From Modestobacter sp. VKM Ac-2982 (GTDB taxonomy: Bacteria > Actinomycetota > Actinomycetes > Mycobacteriales > Geodermatophilaceae), in contig NZ_JAPVBL010000006.1 in NCBI RefSeq assembly GCF_026967935.1, positions 110,051 through 174,050 on the forward strand: a stretch of DNA of 64,000 nt. The letters are read 5' to 3'. Below, piece after piece: positions 51,998 through 60,720 of the stretch. The position numbers were made by a program, and so were the translations under genes. The notes beneath the pieces were generated by a model that worked only from the letters and a program-made list of their open reading frames with translations, was not told where the DNA came from and ran no database searches. Position 1 is the first letter of the stretch, and every line of letters begins with the position of its first letter.

Positions 51998-52314
51998 TGA
52001 CCGCCCTCGACGAGCGGTTCACGGCCCGGTTGCTGAAGAGCCCGGCGGACGGCGGATGGACGTACCTGGTGTGGCCGGACTCGGTCACCTTCTTCGGCAC
52101 CCGCGGGCTCGTGAAGGTCATCGGGACGATCGACGGACACCCGTTCCGGAGTTCGTTCATGGCGCTCGGCGACGGGACGCACAAGCTGCCGGTGCGTGCC
52201 GCGCTCCGCGCTGCGATCGGCAAGCAGGCTGGCGACACCGTTGAGGTGCACCTGACGGAGCGCATCACCACCGCCCACCCCGTCGGCTCACGAGCTCGGG
52301 CGACGAGCGGCTGA
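51997..52314 (+). CDS. DUF1905 domain protein
   Basis: A 105-residue β-barrel-like protein: [20 protein letters not shown], then [16 protein letters not shown] and [14 protein letters not shown], which is the DUF1905 pattern. No enzymatic role is known. Cotranscribed with the VOC gene by a one-base overlap; the C-terminal YdeI/OmpD-like extension seen in some relatives is absent. Confidence 0.8.
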   Translation: MTALDERFTARLLKSPADGGWTYLVWPDSVTFFGTRGLVKVIGTIDGHPFRSSFMALGDGTHKLPVRAALRAAIGKQAGDTVEVHLTERITTAHPVGSRARATSG

Positions 52315-52380
52315 TCAGCCAGACGTACTGTCGGCGCGGCCACCGAGCATGAAGTCACGTGTCCCACATACGGTCTGCGC

Positions 52381-53703
52381 ATGAGGTTCTCGCTGGACCC
52401 GGACCGAGAAGTCCCACCGAGGGAACTTGGCGGCATTCTGGGGCTGTACGACAAGCCGCCATATCGCGACTGGCTGGCTTGGTGGACTGCTTGCTGGACC
52501 ATCTTTGCCGGTCTTGCGATCGCCTTCCCAACGACCGAGAGCGCCCGCACCAGCTCGCTTCCGCGCTGGCTGGACGCGTTACTTGCGGCCCTCGTCTTCG
52601 GCCTGCTTTTCGGTGTTATTCCGGCCTACGTGCGACTGCTGGTCCGCCGACGGGTGATCCGGCAGCGGCGGCGCAAAGACGCTGCTGCGCAAGTGCCTGG
52701 GCAGCCCGCGTCAAGCGTGGAACCTTTGTCACAAGGGCCTTCCCATCCGGCGCCGGCCAGGCCTCCGTTGCCCGTACGGCCCCCGTCAGCCCCGAGCCGG
52801 CCGGTGTCCCTGGCGACCCTCGACCTCTCGAGCATTCAGCGCAATTCAGTGCTGACGGAAGCCCGCAGTTCGCTCCCCTACCCGGTGGCGCGCTCCGTTC
52901 GCAAACTTCAGCTCGCCGGTGATGCGCGTGAGATGTACGACGTCGCTCTCCGGACGGCAGAGACGCTGGCGACCGTCCTTGGGATTACTGGCGCAGCATG
53001 GGCCAGGCATCGCGGGGTGACCACCGAGGCCCTCGACAAACTGGAAGTCGCATACGTGACCAGGGGTGTGTCGCAAGGCCACTGGATCGATGTCGCACGG
53101 TCGATGGAATCGCCGCTGGCGCGCGAAGAGGGACCCGTGCCCGGGATGGCGGATGCGCTACGCCGCGGAAAGGGTGGGTCAGGCCTACTGTATGACTTGG
53201 ACCAGCTGGTGGCTGAATGGAATCGATGGGCACATGGTGCTGGCCCGCGTAACAAGCCGGAAGCAGCCGAGCGCCTGGCCGAGACGATGCCCCACTTGGA
53301 GCGGGCGTTGGAGCGAGCGTCGTTCCTGACTGAGTGGCCATGGGTCCTCATCGAGAAGTCACAGTGGCGCCGGCGTGAACGGGATTTTCTCGTCAGTGCG
53401 TCGCGAGCAATGGGTGACCACCCGGACTTCGACCACATGTCCATCACGACCACCGAAACGCTCGCCGACGACATCTTCTACATTCTTTCGCCGACGGGCG
53501 CTATCGACCTGACACCGCTTGTTGTCATCCGGCCCTGTCCGACCTGCCATCAGCGCGAGGTGGCATATGCGGACAAGTTGGACAAGAACAAGGGTGTCTC
53601 GCTAAAGACGTTCGATCGTGGTCACGTGCTGTATGAACCGTCACTCGTCGATGAGATCAGGACGATCGCACACCCTCACGGCAACGCTAGCGACGCCATC
53701 TAA
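52381..53703 (+). CDS. Membrane-anchored protein with HEPN-like helical domain, unknown function
   Basis: A 440-residue protein from ATG 52381. Two membrane helices (WWTACWTIFAGLAIAFP, LLAALVFGLLFGVIPAYV) precede a Pro-rich linker and a helical domain beginning SSLPYPVARSVRKLQL. That domain contains LVAEWNRWAHG, reminiscent of the RNxxxH-type motif in HEPN-like domains of abortive-infection proteins. A CPTC pair near the C-terminus may bind metal only partially. G+C is about 62% in two counted lines, lower than the neighbours, suggesting acquisition. I do not recognise the family; the HEPN link is tentative. Confidence 0.5.
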   Translation: MRFSLDPDREVPPRELGGILGLYDKPPYRDWLAWWTACWTIFAGLAIAFPTTESARTSSLPRWLDALLAALVFGLLFGVIPAYVRLLVRRRVIRQRRRKDAAAQVPGQPASSVEPLSQGPSHPAPARPPLPVRPPSAPSRPVSLATLDLSSIQRNSVLTEARSSLPYPVARSVRKLQLAGDAREMYDVALRTAETLATVLGITGAAWARHRGVTTEALDKLEVAYVTRGVSQGHWIDVARSMESPLAREEGPVPGMADALRRGKGGSGLLYDLDQLVAEWNRWAHGAGPRNKPEAAERLAETMPHLERALERASFLTEWPWVLIEKSQWRRRERDFLVSASRAMGDHPDFDHMSITTTETLADDIFYILSPTGAIDLTPLVVIRPCPTCHQREVAYADKLDKNKGVSLKTFDRGHVLYEPSLVDEIRTIAHPHGNASDAI

Positions 53704-53753
53704 GGCCACCACCGTCCCGCGGCGAAGCATGTCGACGAGCGACAACTCTCCGA

Positions 53754-56513
53754 TCAGGCCCAGCGGGGGTCGGCGGGGAGGCGGGGGTTGAGCAGGTGAG
53801 CGACCAGCGCCGTCCAGCCGGTCTGGTGGGTGGCGCCCAGGCCCTCGCCGGTGTCGCCGTCGAAGAACTCGCTGAACGTCGGGTGCTCACGCCACAGCGG
53901 TGAGTCGCTGGACTCGATCCGGTCGCCGTCGGCCGGGCGCTTGCCGTCCACCGGGCGGAACAGCCGGGTGAGGCTGTTGTCGATCAGGTCCGCGGCCTCC
54001 ACCAGCGTGCACTGCGTGCCCGACCCGGTGGGGATCTCGATGGTGAACGAGTCGCCGTAGTGCCGGCCGAGGGTGCGCAGCTTGTCGGCCAGCAGCACGT
54101 TGACCGGGAACCACACCGGCCCGCGCCAGTTCGAGTTCCCGCCGAACAGCCCGGTGCGCGACTCCCCCGGCTCGTACTCGATCGACACGTCGCGACCACC
54201 GACGTTGGCGAACACCTGCCCCGTCGACTTCGACAGCGACCGGATGCCGAACGGGGAGAGGAACTCCTCGGTGTCGAACATCCGCTGCAGGATCCGCTGC
54301 AGCCGCTCCTTGCCCACGAGCGAGAGCAGCAGCCTGCGGCCCTCCGGCGCCCGCCGGCTGCGCAGCGGGCCCATCAGCTCCGGCCGGCGCTTCTGCAGCC
54401 AGCGCACCCGCTCGGCGACGTCCGGCAACCGCTCGGCGACCCAGGCCGGGATCTCGGTGGCGCCCAGGATCGGCAGCAGGCCGACCATCGAGCGCACCCG
54501 CAGCGACTCCGTCGTCCCGTCCGGTGCGACCAGTACGTCGTAGAAGAAGCCGTCGTCCTCGTGCCACAGCGACACCTCGTGCGAGCCGAAGGCGTTCATC
54601 GCCTCAGAGATGGCGAGGAAGTGCTCGAAGAACTTGGTGACGACGCCGTCCCACGCCCGGTCGAACTGCGACAGCTCGAGGGCGATCTTGAGCATCTGCT
54701 GGCAGTAGAACGCCATCCAGCTGGTCGCGTCCGACTGCTCCAGCCGGTAACCGGGAGGCAGCGGTGCGGACCGGTCGAACAGCGCGATGTTGTCCATCCC
54801 GAGGAACCCGCCCTCGAAGACGTTCGACCCGTCGGCGTCCTTGCGGTTGACCCACCAAGAGAAGTTCATCAGCAGCTTGGTGAACACCCGGATGAGGAAC
54901 TGCTGGTCGCGGTAGCCGTCGAGCCGGTAGACGTGCCAGGCCGCCCAGGCGTGCACCGGCGGGTTGACGTCACCGAACGCCCACTCGTAGGCCGGGAGCT
55001 GACCGTTGGGGTGCATCGCCCACTCGCGGCACATGAGCACGAGCTGTTCCTTGGCGAAGTCGGGGTCGACGTGCGCCAGCGGCAGGGTGTGGAAGGCGGT
55101 GTCCCACGCGGCGAACCACGGGTACTCCCACTCGTCGGGCATGGAGATCACGTCGGCGAGCGCGACGTGCCGCCAGCTGGTGTTGCGCTGTCCCTTGGCC
55201 CGGCGTTCCGCCGGTGCGGGGACGTCGGGGTCGCCGTCCAGCCAGCGGGCGACGTCGAAGCGGTACAGCTGCTTGGTCCAGAGCAGGCCGGCGTAGGCGC
55301 GACGGGCCACGTGCCGGTCGTTATCGGAGAGCCCGGGGTGGATGACGCCGGCGTAGAACTCGTCGGCCTCTGCCCTCCGGAGGCTGAGCACCTCGTCGAA
55401 CTGCGCACCGAACATCTGCTGCTCGGGCTCGGCCTGGGTCAGCCGGAGCTTCACGGTGACGGTCTCGCCGGGCTCGACGGCGTCCCACTGGTACCAGAAC
55501 GCGGCCTTCGTGCCCGTCCGGTCGGGGTTCACCGCGGACTTGTCCTCGTGGACGACGCGGCGGTCGATGCCGTCCTTCGTGTACTCGCTGGCGTTGCTCT
55601 CGGCACCGAACAGGGCGACGGCGTTGGTCTCGTTGTCGCAGGTGAGGACGTCGGGGCTGCCGTCGGCGGCGAGCACCCAGCGACCGAGGTAGCCGTGCTC
55701 GGCGACGACCGCCGCGACCTCCTCGTCCTGCGCGGTGAGCGTGGGCTTGCGGTCGTCGAGTCCCCAGGACCAGGTGTTGCGGAACCAGACCTGCGGGAGC
55801 AGGTGCAGCGGTGCCGCCTCGGGGCCGTGGTTGGTGGCGGTGACGGTGATGCAGACGTCGTCCGGGCCGGCCTTGGCGTAGGTCGTCTGGACGTCGAAGA
55901 ACCGGTCCCCGTCCAGGACCCCGGTGTCGGCGAGCTCGTACTCCCGCTCCAGCCGGGTGCGCTTGGCGTTCTCCTCACGCAGCTGCGCGTACGGGAACTC
56001 GGCCTGCGGGTAGCGGTAGAGCCACTGCATCCAGGAGTGCGTGGGCGTGCCGTCGGTGGGCCACCAGTGCTCCTTGGCGTCCTCACCGTGGTTGCCCTCG
56101 CCGTTGGTCAGGCCGAAGAGGCGCTCCTTGAGGACCGGGTCCTTGCCGTACCACATCGCCACGGAGAAGTTGAGGAAGCCGTAGCGGTCGCAGATGCCAC
56201 CCAGGCCGTCCTCGCCCCAGCGGTAGGTGCGGGCGACGGCGTGGTCGAAGGTGAAGGACGCCCAGGCGTCGCCGTCGGCGGAGTAGTCCTCGCGGACGGT
56301 CCCCCACTGCCGGCCGGCCAGGTACGGCCCCCACATCCGCCAGGGAGCAGCCATGTCGGCCGACTCGGCCAGGCGCGCGTGCTCGGCGCTGCAGGGTCGG
56401 TCAGTGTCTCGGGGAGCGGGCGCCGGGTCCGGGTCTCGGAGCGGGGCGCCGGGATCAGCGGCAGACACGACCTCCACAGTGCCACGACGAGGTTGCACGA
56501 TTGTGTCGCGCAC
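53754..56513 (-). CDS. MGH1-like (GH63-type) glycoside hydrolase
   Basis: A 919-residue soluble enzyme. It starts with [20 protein letters not shown], followed by a β-sandwich domain ([11 protein letters not shown] and neighbours) and an (α/α)6 barrel with [32 protein letters not shown] and [13 protein letters not shown], ending with [11 protein letters not shown]. This is the mannosylglycerate-hydrolase/GH63-like family; known members act on α-glucosides or mannosylglycerate. No signal peptide is seen. The start is uncertain: GTG 56513 is longest, with GTG 56477 and 56468 alternatives nearer GGAGG. Confidence 0.82.
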   Translation of the reverse strand: MRDTIVQPRRGTVEVVSAADPGAPLRDPDPAPAPRDTDRPCSAEHARLAESADMAAPWRMWGPYLAGRQWGTVREDYSADGDAWASFTFDHAVARTYRWGEDGLGGICDRYGFLNFSVAMWYGKDPVLKERLFGLTNGEGNHGEDAKEHWWPTDGTPTHSWMQWLYRYPQAEFPYAQLREENAKRTRLEREYELADTGVLDGDRFFDVQTTYAKAGPDDVCITVTATNHGPEAAPLHLLPQVWFRNTWSWGLDDRKPTLTAQDEEVAAVVAEHGYLGRWVLAADGSPDVLTCDNETNAVALFGAESNASEYTKDGIDRRVVHEDKSAVNPDRTGTKAAFWYQWDAVEPGETVTVKLRLTQAEPEQQMFGAQFDEVLSLRRAEADEFYAGVIHPGLSDNDRHVARRAYAGLLWTKQLYRFDVARWLDGDPDVPAPAERRAKGQRNTSWRHVALADVISMPDEWEYPWFAAWDTAFHTLPLAHVDPDFAKEQLVLMCREWAMHPNGQLPAYEWAFGDVNPPVHAWAAWHVYRLDGYRDQQFLIRVFTKLLMNFSWWVNRKDADGSNVFEGGFLGMDNIALFDRSAPLPPGYRLEQSDATSWMAFYCQQMLKIALELSQFDRAWDGVVTKFFEHFLAISEAMNAFGSHEVSLWHEDDGFFYDVLVAPDGTTESLRVRSMVGLLPILGATEIPAWVAERLPDVAERVRWLQKRRPELMGPLRSRRAPEGRRLLLSLVGKERLQRILQRMFDTEEFLSPFGIRSLSKSTGQVFANVGGRDVSIEYEPGESRTGLFGGNSNWRGPVWFPVNVLLADKLRTLGRHYGDSFTIEIPTGSGTQCTLVEAADLIDNSLTRLFRPVDGKRPADGDRIESSDSPLWREHPTFSEFFDGDTGEGLGATHQTGWTALVAHLLNPRLPADPRWA

Positions 56514-56628
56514 GGCCGTGCGAGACCAGGCTCACCGCCGGACGCCCCGCCCGTCGCTCCTGTCCCTGCCTGCGGACGACGCGGGCACGGCAGCGGCGTC
56601 CGACCGGACGCCGCTGCCGGGAGCCGGC

Positions 56629-56784
56629 TCAGTGGCGGCCGGTGCCGCCCTTGCCGCCGCTGCGCTTGGCCTGGAAGTCGGCGAACGCCTTCTTGAGCTT
56701 CGCCTGGTTCTGCGGCTTGCGGGCCTCCTGGATGACCTTGGACGCGACGCCCGAGATCAGGAGCTTGCGGATCATGCCTGCCAT
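56629..56784 (-). CDS. Small basic protein (51 aa), paralogue of 2942-3094
   Basis: A short gene with ATG 56784 preceded by AGGGAGA. Product: MAGMIRKLLISGVASKVI, then EARKPQNQAKLKKAFADF and QAKRSGGKGGTGRH. It shares with the protein at 2942-3094 the KPxNQxKxKxA core, spacing and Gly-rich basic end. A likely RNA- or DNA-associated peptide; no named family is known to me. It stands alone between the glycoside hydrolase and the response regulator, upstream on the same strand of neither by a close gap. Confidence 0.65.
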   Translation of the reverse strand: MAGMIRKLLISGVASKVIQEARKPQNQAKLKKAFADFQAKRSGGKGGTGRH

Positions 56785-56906
56785 GGTGGATCTCCCTCTG
56801 TCGATGTGGCCGGTGCCACGTGCCGGCGCCGGCCGCGCCTGTCGAGGGTGCCCCAGGACGTCGGGTTCCACGCCCGGCAGGTCTCCCGAGACCCAGCGCC
56901 GTCCCG

Positions 56907-57548
56907 TCAGGTCCCGCCCAGGCCTGCCGCGCGGGCGCGGGCGACCGCGGCTGACCGGTCGGGCACCTGCAGCTTGGTGAGGACGGCGGAGACGTGATTG
57001 CGCACCGTCTTGTCCGACAGCGCCAGCCGCCCCGCGATCCGCCCGGTCGACAGCCCGGCGGCCAGCAGGTCCAGCACCTCCCGCTCCCGGTCGGTGAGCT
57101 CCGGGAGCACCGGTGCCCGAGCGCCGGACCCGGTCAGCGCGTCGACGACCCGGCGGGCGACGGCTCCTCCGTAGACGGCGTCGCCGCCGGCCACCGCCAG
57201 CACCGCCCGCACGATCTCCTCCCGGTCGGCGCCCTTGAGCAGGTAGCCGCGGGCCCCGGCCCGGAGGGCACCGAACAGCGATGCGTCGTCCTCGTGCATG
57301 GTCAGCACCAGCACGCCCAGTCCGGGGTGCCGGCGGGACAGCTCGTCGACCGCGGCGGCGCCGGACACCCGGGGCATGGACAGGTCGGTGAGGACGACGT
57401 CCGGTGCGCACCGCTCCACCTGGGCCAGCAGCTCCGCACCGTCGGCGGCCTCCCCCACGACCTCCACCTCCGGCGAGGCGTCGAGCACGGCACGCAGGCC
57501 GAAGCGGTACATCGGGTGGTCGTCGGCGAGGACGACGCGGACGGTCAC
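56907..57548 (-). CDS. NarL/LuxR-type response regulator
   Basis: A 213-residue regulator. Receiver domain: VVLADDHPMYRFGL (acidic pair), VVLTDLSMP (phospho-Asp) and YLLKGAD (conserved Lys). Output: LTDREREVLDLLAAGLS and KTVRNHVSAVLTKL, a LuxR HTH. GTG 57548 overlaps the sensor kinase stop (GTGA), so the two are translated together and form a pair. The two divergent genes at 59667 and 60173 are plausible targets. Confidence 0.92.
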   Translation of the reverse strand: MTVRVVLADDHPMYRFGLRAVLDASPEVEVVGEAADGAELLAQVERCAPDVVLTDLSMPRVSGAAAVDELSRRHPGLGVLVLTMHEDDASLFGALRAGARGYLLKGADREEIVRAVLAVAGGDAVYGGAVARRVVDALTGSGARAPVLPELTDREREVLDLLAAGLSTGRIAGRLALSDKTVRNHVSAVLTKLQVPDRSAAVARARAAGLGGT

Positions 57549-59500
57549 CGGGACACCTCCAGCGGCAGGCCGGCGACCACCCGGGTGCCGGTCGGGCCGC
57601 TGGTGACGGTCAGGTCCCCGCCGACCGCCTGCGCCCGCGTGCGCATCGACTCCAGCCCCACCCCGTCGGGCCGCACCGGATCGGCGGGGGTGAAGCCGGC
57701 ACCGTCGTCGGCGACCGCGACCTCCAGCCGGCCGTCCCGGGCCCGCAGGCCCAACTCCGCGGACCGGGCCCGGGAGTGTCGGGCGACGTTGGTCAGCGCC
57801 TCCTGAGCGATCCGGTAGGCCGCCGTCTCGACGTCGGGCCGCAGGGACGGGAGCTCCTCGGCGGTGACCCGCACCGGCACGGTCGGTGCGAGGGCGGCGG
57901 CGTGCCGCTGCAGGGCGGCGACCAGGCCGACGTCGTCCAGCGGTGCCGGGCGCAGCCCGTCCAGGATCCGCCTGACCTCGCCGACGGCGGCGTCGACCTC
58001 GTCCTTGAGCCGGGCCAGCAGCGCCGCCGACTCGGGGCCGGCCCGCTCGCCCAGCTGTGCCTGCACGGCCTGCACGGCGAGGCCGATGCCGGCCAGCGTG
58101 GGGCCCAGCCCGTCGTGCAGGTCGCGGCGGATCCGGTCGCGCTCGGTGTGCGTCGCCGACAGCACCCGGACGCGCTCGTGCTCGAGCTCGCCGGCGAGCT
58201 CGAGCGCCCGGACGACGACGGCCACCTGCGGCGCGAGCACGGCAAGCAGCCGCCGGTCGGCGGGGGTGAACGGCTCACCGGGAGCCCGCTGCGCGACGAG
58301 CAGCGTGCCGACGTCCTGCCCGCTGACCCGCAGCGGCACGGCCACCGCCCCGTCGTCTGCGGGCACGACCCCGGGTGAGGCGACGTGGGCGCCCGGCGAA
58401 CGCAGCGCTGCGGTGACGGTGTCCAGGACCGCCGGCAGCAGGTCCCCCTCCGGCGCGCTGGCCACCCGGTCGCCGAGCTCGGTCACCGCCCCCACCGGAT
58501 CACGACGCCGGCCGTAGACGAACCGGTCGGCGGCTGCCTGCAGACGCACGCGGCCCGGGCTGAGCGCCACGGCGAGCAGCGCGGCGGCGACGGCGCCGGC
58601 GACCGGCGAGAGGGTGCGGCCGAACGCGGCGGCCGCCGCGGCGGCCAGGGAGAGGTAGAGCAGGACGACAGCGCCGGTGAGGGCGAGGTAGACCAGCGCC
58701 CGGCTGACGACGATGCCGAGCAGCCGGTAGAAGACCACGCCCACCAGCACCGAGCCGGGCACCATCCACGCCAGCCCCGCGAACAGCCAGTTGGGCACGG
58801 GGACCACGAACACGACGACCATCAGCGGCAGGACGACGACGGTCAGCCAGGCGAGCTGCTGCCGCTCCACCCCGCGGGCGTGGACCAGCCGCACCGCCGT
58901 CCCGGCCCAGATGACCAGCGCCCCACCGATCACGGCAACGGCGGCGGCGACCAGCGCGGCCGTCGTCCACGCCGACGGCGGCAGCGAGACGGGGGCCGGC
59001 CGGGAGCGGACGACGTCGTCGTAGGCCGACGGGTCAAGGGTGCTGAGCGCGGTCAGGACGCCGAGGCCGGCCGCGACGGCGCCGACCGGCCACCGCCACC
59101 ACCGGGCCGGCAGCCGCCCCGACGGGTAGATCGCCACCAGCACCGTCGCCGGCAGCACGAGGGACGGCAACCAGACCATCACGCCGACCTGGGCGACCAC
59201 CGGGGCCAGCGGCCAGTCGGGTTCGGCGACGTCGACGCCGTACCCGCCGTAGGCGTTGCTCCAGGCGCTGAGCGCCTGGAGCAGGCCGACGAGCACCAGC
59301 AACCAGCCGATCGGGTTGCGCGGACGGAGGTGCACCAGCAGCGCGCCGATCGCGGCGCAGCCCACCGCGTACACCGCGCCGGAGACCGAGACGTCCAGCC
59401 CGGGTGCCTGCCCGTCGACCCAGGCGGCCAGCACCGCTGCCGCTGCGCACAGGACCACCGCCGCGACTGCGGCACCGGTGGTTCCCGCGCGGGACCTCAT
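57545..59500 (-). CDS. Membrane sensor histidine kinase (HisKA_3 type)
   Basis: A 651-residue kinase. About nine membrane helices fill the first 330 residues (for example VAAVVLCAAAAVLAAW, LVLVGLLQALS); a GAF-like segment follows (VAVPLRVSGQDVGTLLVAQ); then HisKA_3 with the phospho-acceptor in RIRRDLHDGLGP and the ATP-binding domain (EALTNVARHS, VADDGAGF, GVGLESM). ATG 59500 is the natural start; the frame is open far upstream but into the divergent promoter and neighbour. Ligand unknown. Confidence 0.9.
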   Translation of the reverse strand: MRSRAGTTGAAVAAVVLCAAAAVLAAWVDGQAPGLDVSVSGAVYAVGCAAIGALLVHLRPRNPIGWLLVLVGLLQALSAWSNAYGGYGVDVAEPDWPLAPVVAQVGVMVWLPSLVLPATVLVAIYPSGRLPARWWRWPVGAVAAGLGVLTALSTLDPSAYDDVVRSRPAPVSLPPSAWTTAALVAAAVAVIGGALVIWAGTAVRLVHARGVERQQLAWLTVVVLPLMVVVFVVPVPNWLFAGLAWMVPGSVLVGVVFYRLLGIVVSRALVYLALTGAVVLLYLSLAAAAAAAFGRTLSPVAGAVAAALLAVALSPGRVRLQAAADRFVYGRRRDPVGAVTELGDRVASAPEGDLLPAVLDTVTAALRSPGAHVASPGVVPADDGAVAVPLRVSGQDVGTLLVAQRAPGEPFTPADRRLLAVLAPQVAVVVRALELAGELEHERVRVLSATHTERDRIRRDLHDGLGPTLAGIGLAVQAVQAQLGERAGPESAALLARLKDEVDAAVGEVRRILDGLRPAPLDDVGLVAALQRHAAALAPTVPVRVTAEELPSLRPDVETAAYRIAQEALTNVARHSRARSAELGLRARDGRLEVAVADDGAGFTPADPVRPDGVGLESMRTRAQAVGGDLTVTSGPTGTRVVAGLPLEVSR

Positions 59501-59666
59501 CGCGTCAGTGTGGCCCCGGCGGCGTCCCGGTCGGGGGCCTTCGTGTCCCGGTCGGACCGGGACGTCCTCCCGGACCGACCGGGTCGTCGCGCTCATCCGG
59601 CGGGTCGGCGCGGGCGGCCACGGTGGTCGGCGTCCGCTCCCCCACCCGACACCCGGGAGGACCACC

Positions 59667-60146
59667 ATGACCACCCTCGACCCGACCGCCCACCGTCGCG
59701 CGCTGCCGGCACCGGACGGCTGGACCGTCGCCGGCGCGGGGCTCGCCCTCGTATGCGTCCTGGTGGGCACGTACGTGCAGACCCCGTGGAAGTCCGGCTC
59801 CACCGAGTGGGGCGTCGAGTTCAGCGGCAACGGCGGCTGGGGCGGCCTGGCCCTGCTGATCGCGTTCGTCGCCGTCGCGGTCGTCCTCGTCGGCCTGGCG
59901 ACCGCCCGGGCCCGCGCGGTCGCACCGGAGCGGACGGCCCGGCGCGCGCTGCTGCTGGCCGGGCTCGGCGTCGTCACGATCGTCGTCTTCTGGACCGGGC
60001 TGCCGCCGGTGCTCGCCGCCGGGGCAGCCGGGCTCGCGGTCTCCACCCACCGCCGGCTCGGCCGGCTGCCCGCCTCGGCCGCGGGCGCCCTCGTCCTCGC
60101 GGCCCTGATCGCGCTCGGCGCGGTCTACCTCGCGTTCACCGGTTGA
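59667..60146 (+). CDS. Small integral membrane protein, unknown function
   Basis: A 159-residue protein with four predicted helices: VAGAGLALVCVLVGTYV, LALLIAFVAVAVVLVGLA, ALLLAGLGVVTIVVFW plus VLAAGAAGLAV, and AGALVLAALIALGAVYLA. ATG 59667 has a good site (GGGAGGACCACC). It is divergent from the sensor kinase and 26 bases ahead of the secreted barrel protein, so the two may respond to that kinase. No named family recognised. Confidence 0.7.
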   Translation: MTTLDPTAHRRALPAPDGWTVAGAGLALVCVLVGTYVQTPWKSGSTEWGVEFSGNGGWGGLALLIAFVAVAVVLVGLATARARAVAPERTARRALLLAGLGVVTIVVFWTGLPPVLAAGAAGLAVSTHRRLGRLPASAAGALVLAALIALGAVYLAFTG

Positions 60147-60172
60147 TCCCCCACTCCCGAAGGAGAACCGCC

Positions 60173-60652
60173 ATGTCCCGAACCGTGTCCCGCCCCGCCG
60201 TCATCGGTGCCGCCGGAGCGGTGCTGGTCGCCGGCTCGCTGCTCATCGTCGTACCGGCCGCAGCCGGCGACCAGCCGCTGCGGCTGTCCACGGAGGTCAT
60301 CCGGAACACCGACCTCGACCTCGGCGACCCCGGGCCCAGCGCGGGCGACACCCAGGTCTTCCTCGACGACGTCCGGCGTGACGGGCGGTCGATCGGCAGC
60401 TCGGCCGGCAGCTGCACGCTGGCCGAGCTCACCGAGACCCGGCTGGTCGGCCACTGCACGGCCACCCTGACGCTGCCCCAGGGGACGATCGCGATGCAGG
60501 GTGCCTTCGGCGAGGACCCGAGCGAGGGACCGGCCGGGTTCGTCTGGGCGGTGACCGGAGGCACCGGCCGGTACACCGACGCCGGCGGCGAGGCACGGGG
60601 CACCTTCCGCCCGGACACCGACATCGTCGACTGGGAGATCCGCTTCCGCTGA
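60173..60652 (+). CDS. Secreted allene-oxide-cyclase/dirigent-like barrel protein
   Basis: A 159-residue exported protein. Signal peptide: SRPAVIGAAGAVLVAGSLLI, cleavage near PAAAG. The mature part has the AOC-barrel text: DLDLGDPGPSAGD near the start, IGSSAGSCTL, CTATLTLPQGTIAMQG and TGGTGRYTDAGGEARG. The fold is shared with plant dirigent proteins, but bacterial members have no established function. ATG 60173 follows AAGGAGAACCGCC. Cotranscribed with the membrane protein before it. Confidence 0.75.
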   Translation: MSRTVSRPAVIGAAGAVLVAGSLLIVVPAAAGDQPLRLSTEVIRNTDLDLGDPGPSAGDTQVFLDDVRRDGRSIGSSAGSCTLAELTETRLVGHCTATLTLPQGTIAMQGAFGEDPSEGPAGFVWAVTGGTGRYTDAGGEARGTFRPDTDIVDWEIRFR

Positions 60653-60662
60653 TCCGCTCGCG

Positions 60663-60720
60663 GGGGTGCCGGCGCCGTCGCGCCGGCACCCCGCTCTGTC
60701 CGCCCCGTCAGGCGGGGCGG
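60663..60720. terminator. Double terminator between the barrel protein and the GGDEF-EAL gene
   Basis: First hairpin: 13-base arms 60663-60675 and 60680-60692, loop CGTC. Second: CCGCCCCG (60700-60707) with CGGGGCGG (60713-60720), which contains the stop codon of the minus-strand gene. Confidence 0.75.

Noticed and set aside
58385-60652. Long plus-strand frame overlapping the sensor kinase and fused to the barrel protein
   Set aside because: Only the last 159 residues (from ATG 60173) look like a protein; the rest is antisense to the kinase or out of frame with the membrane-protein gene.
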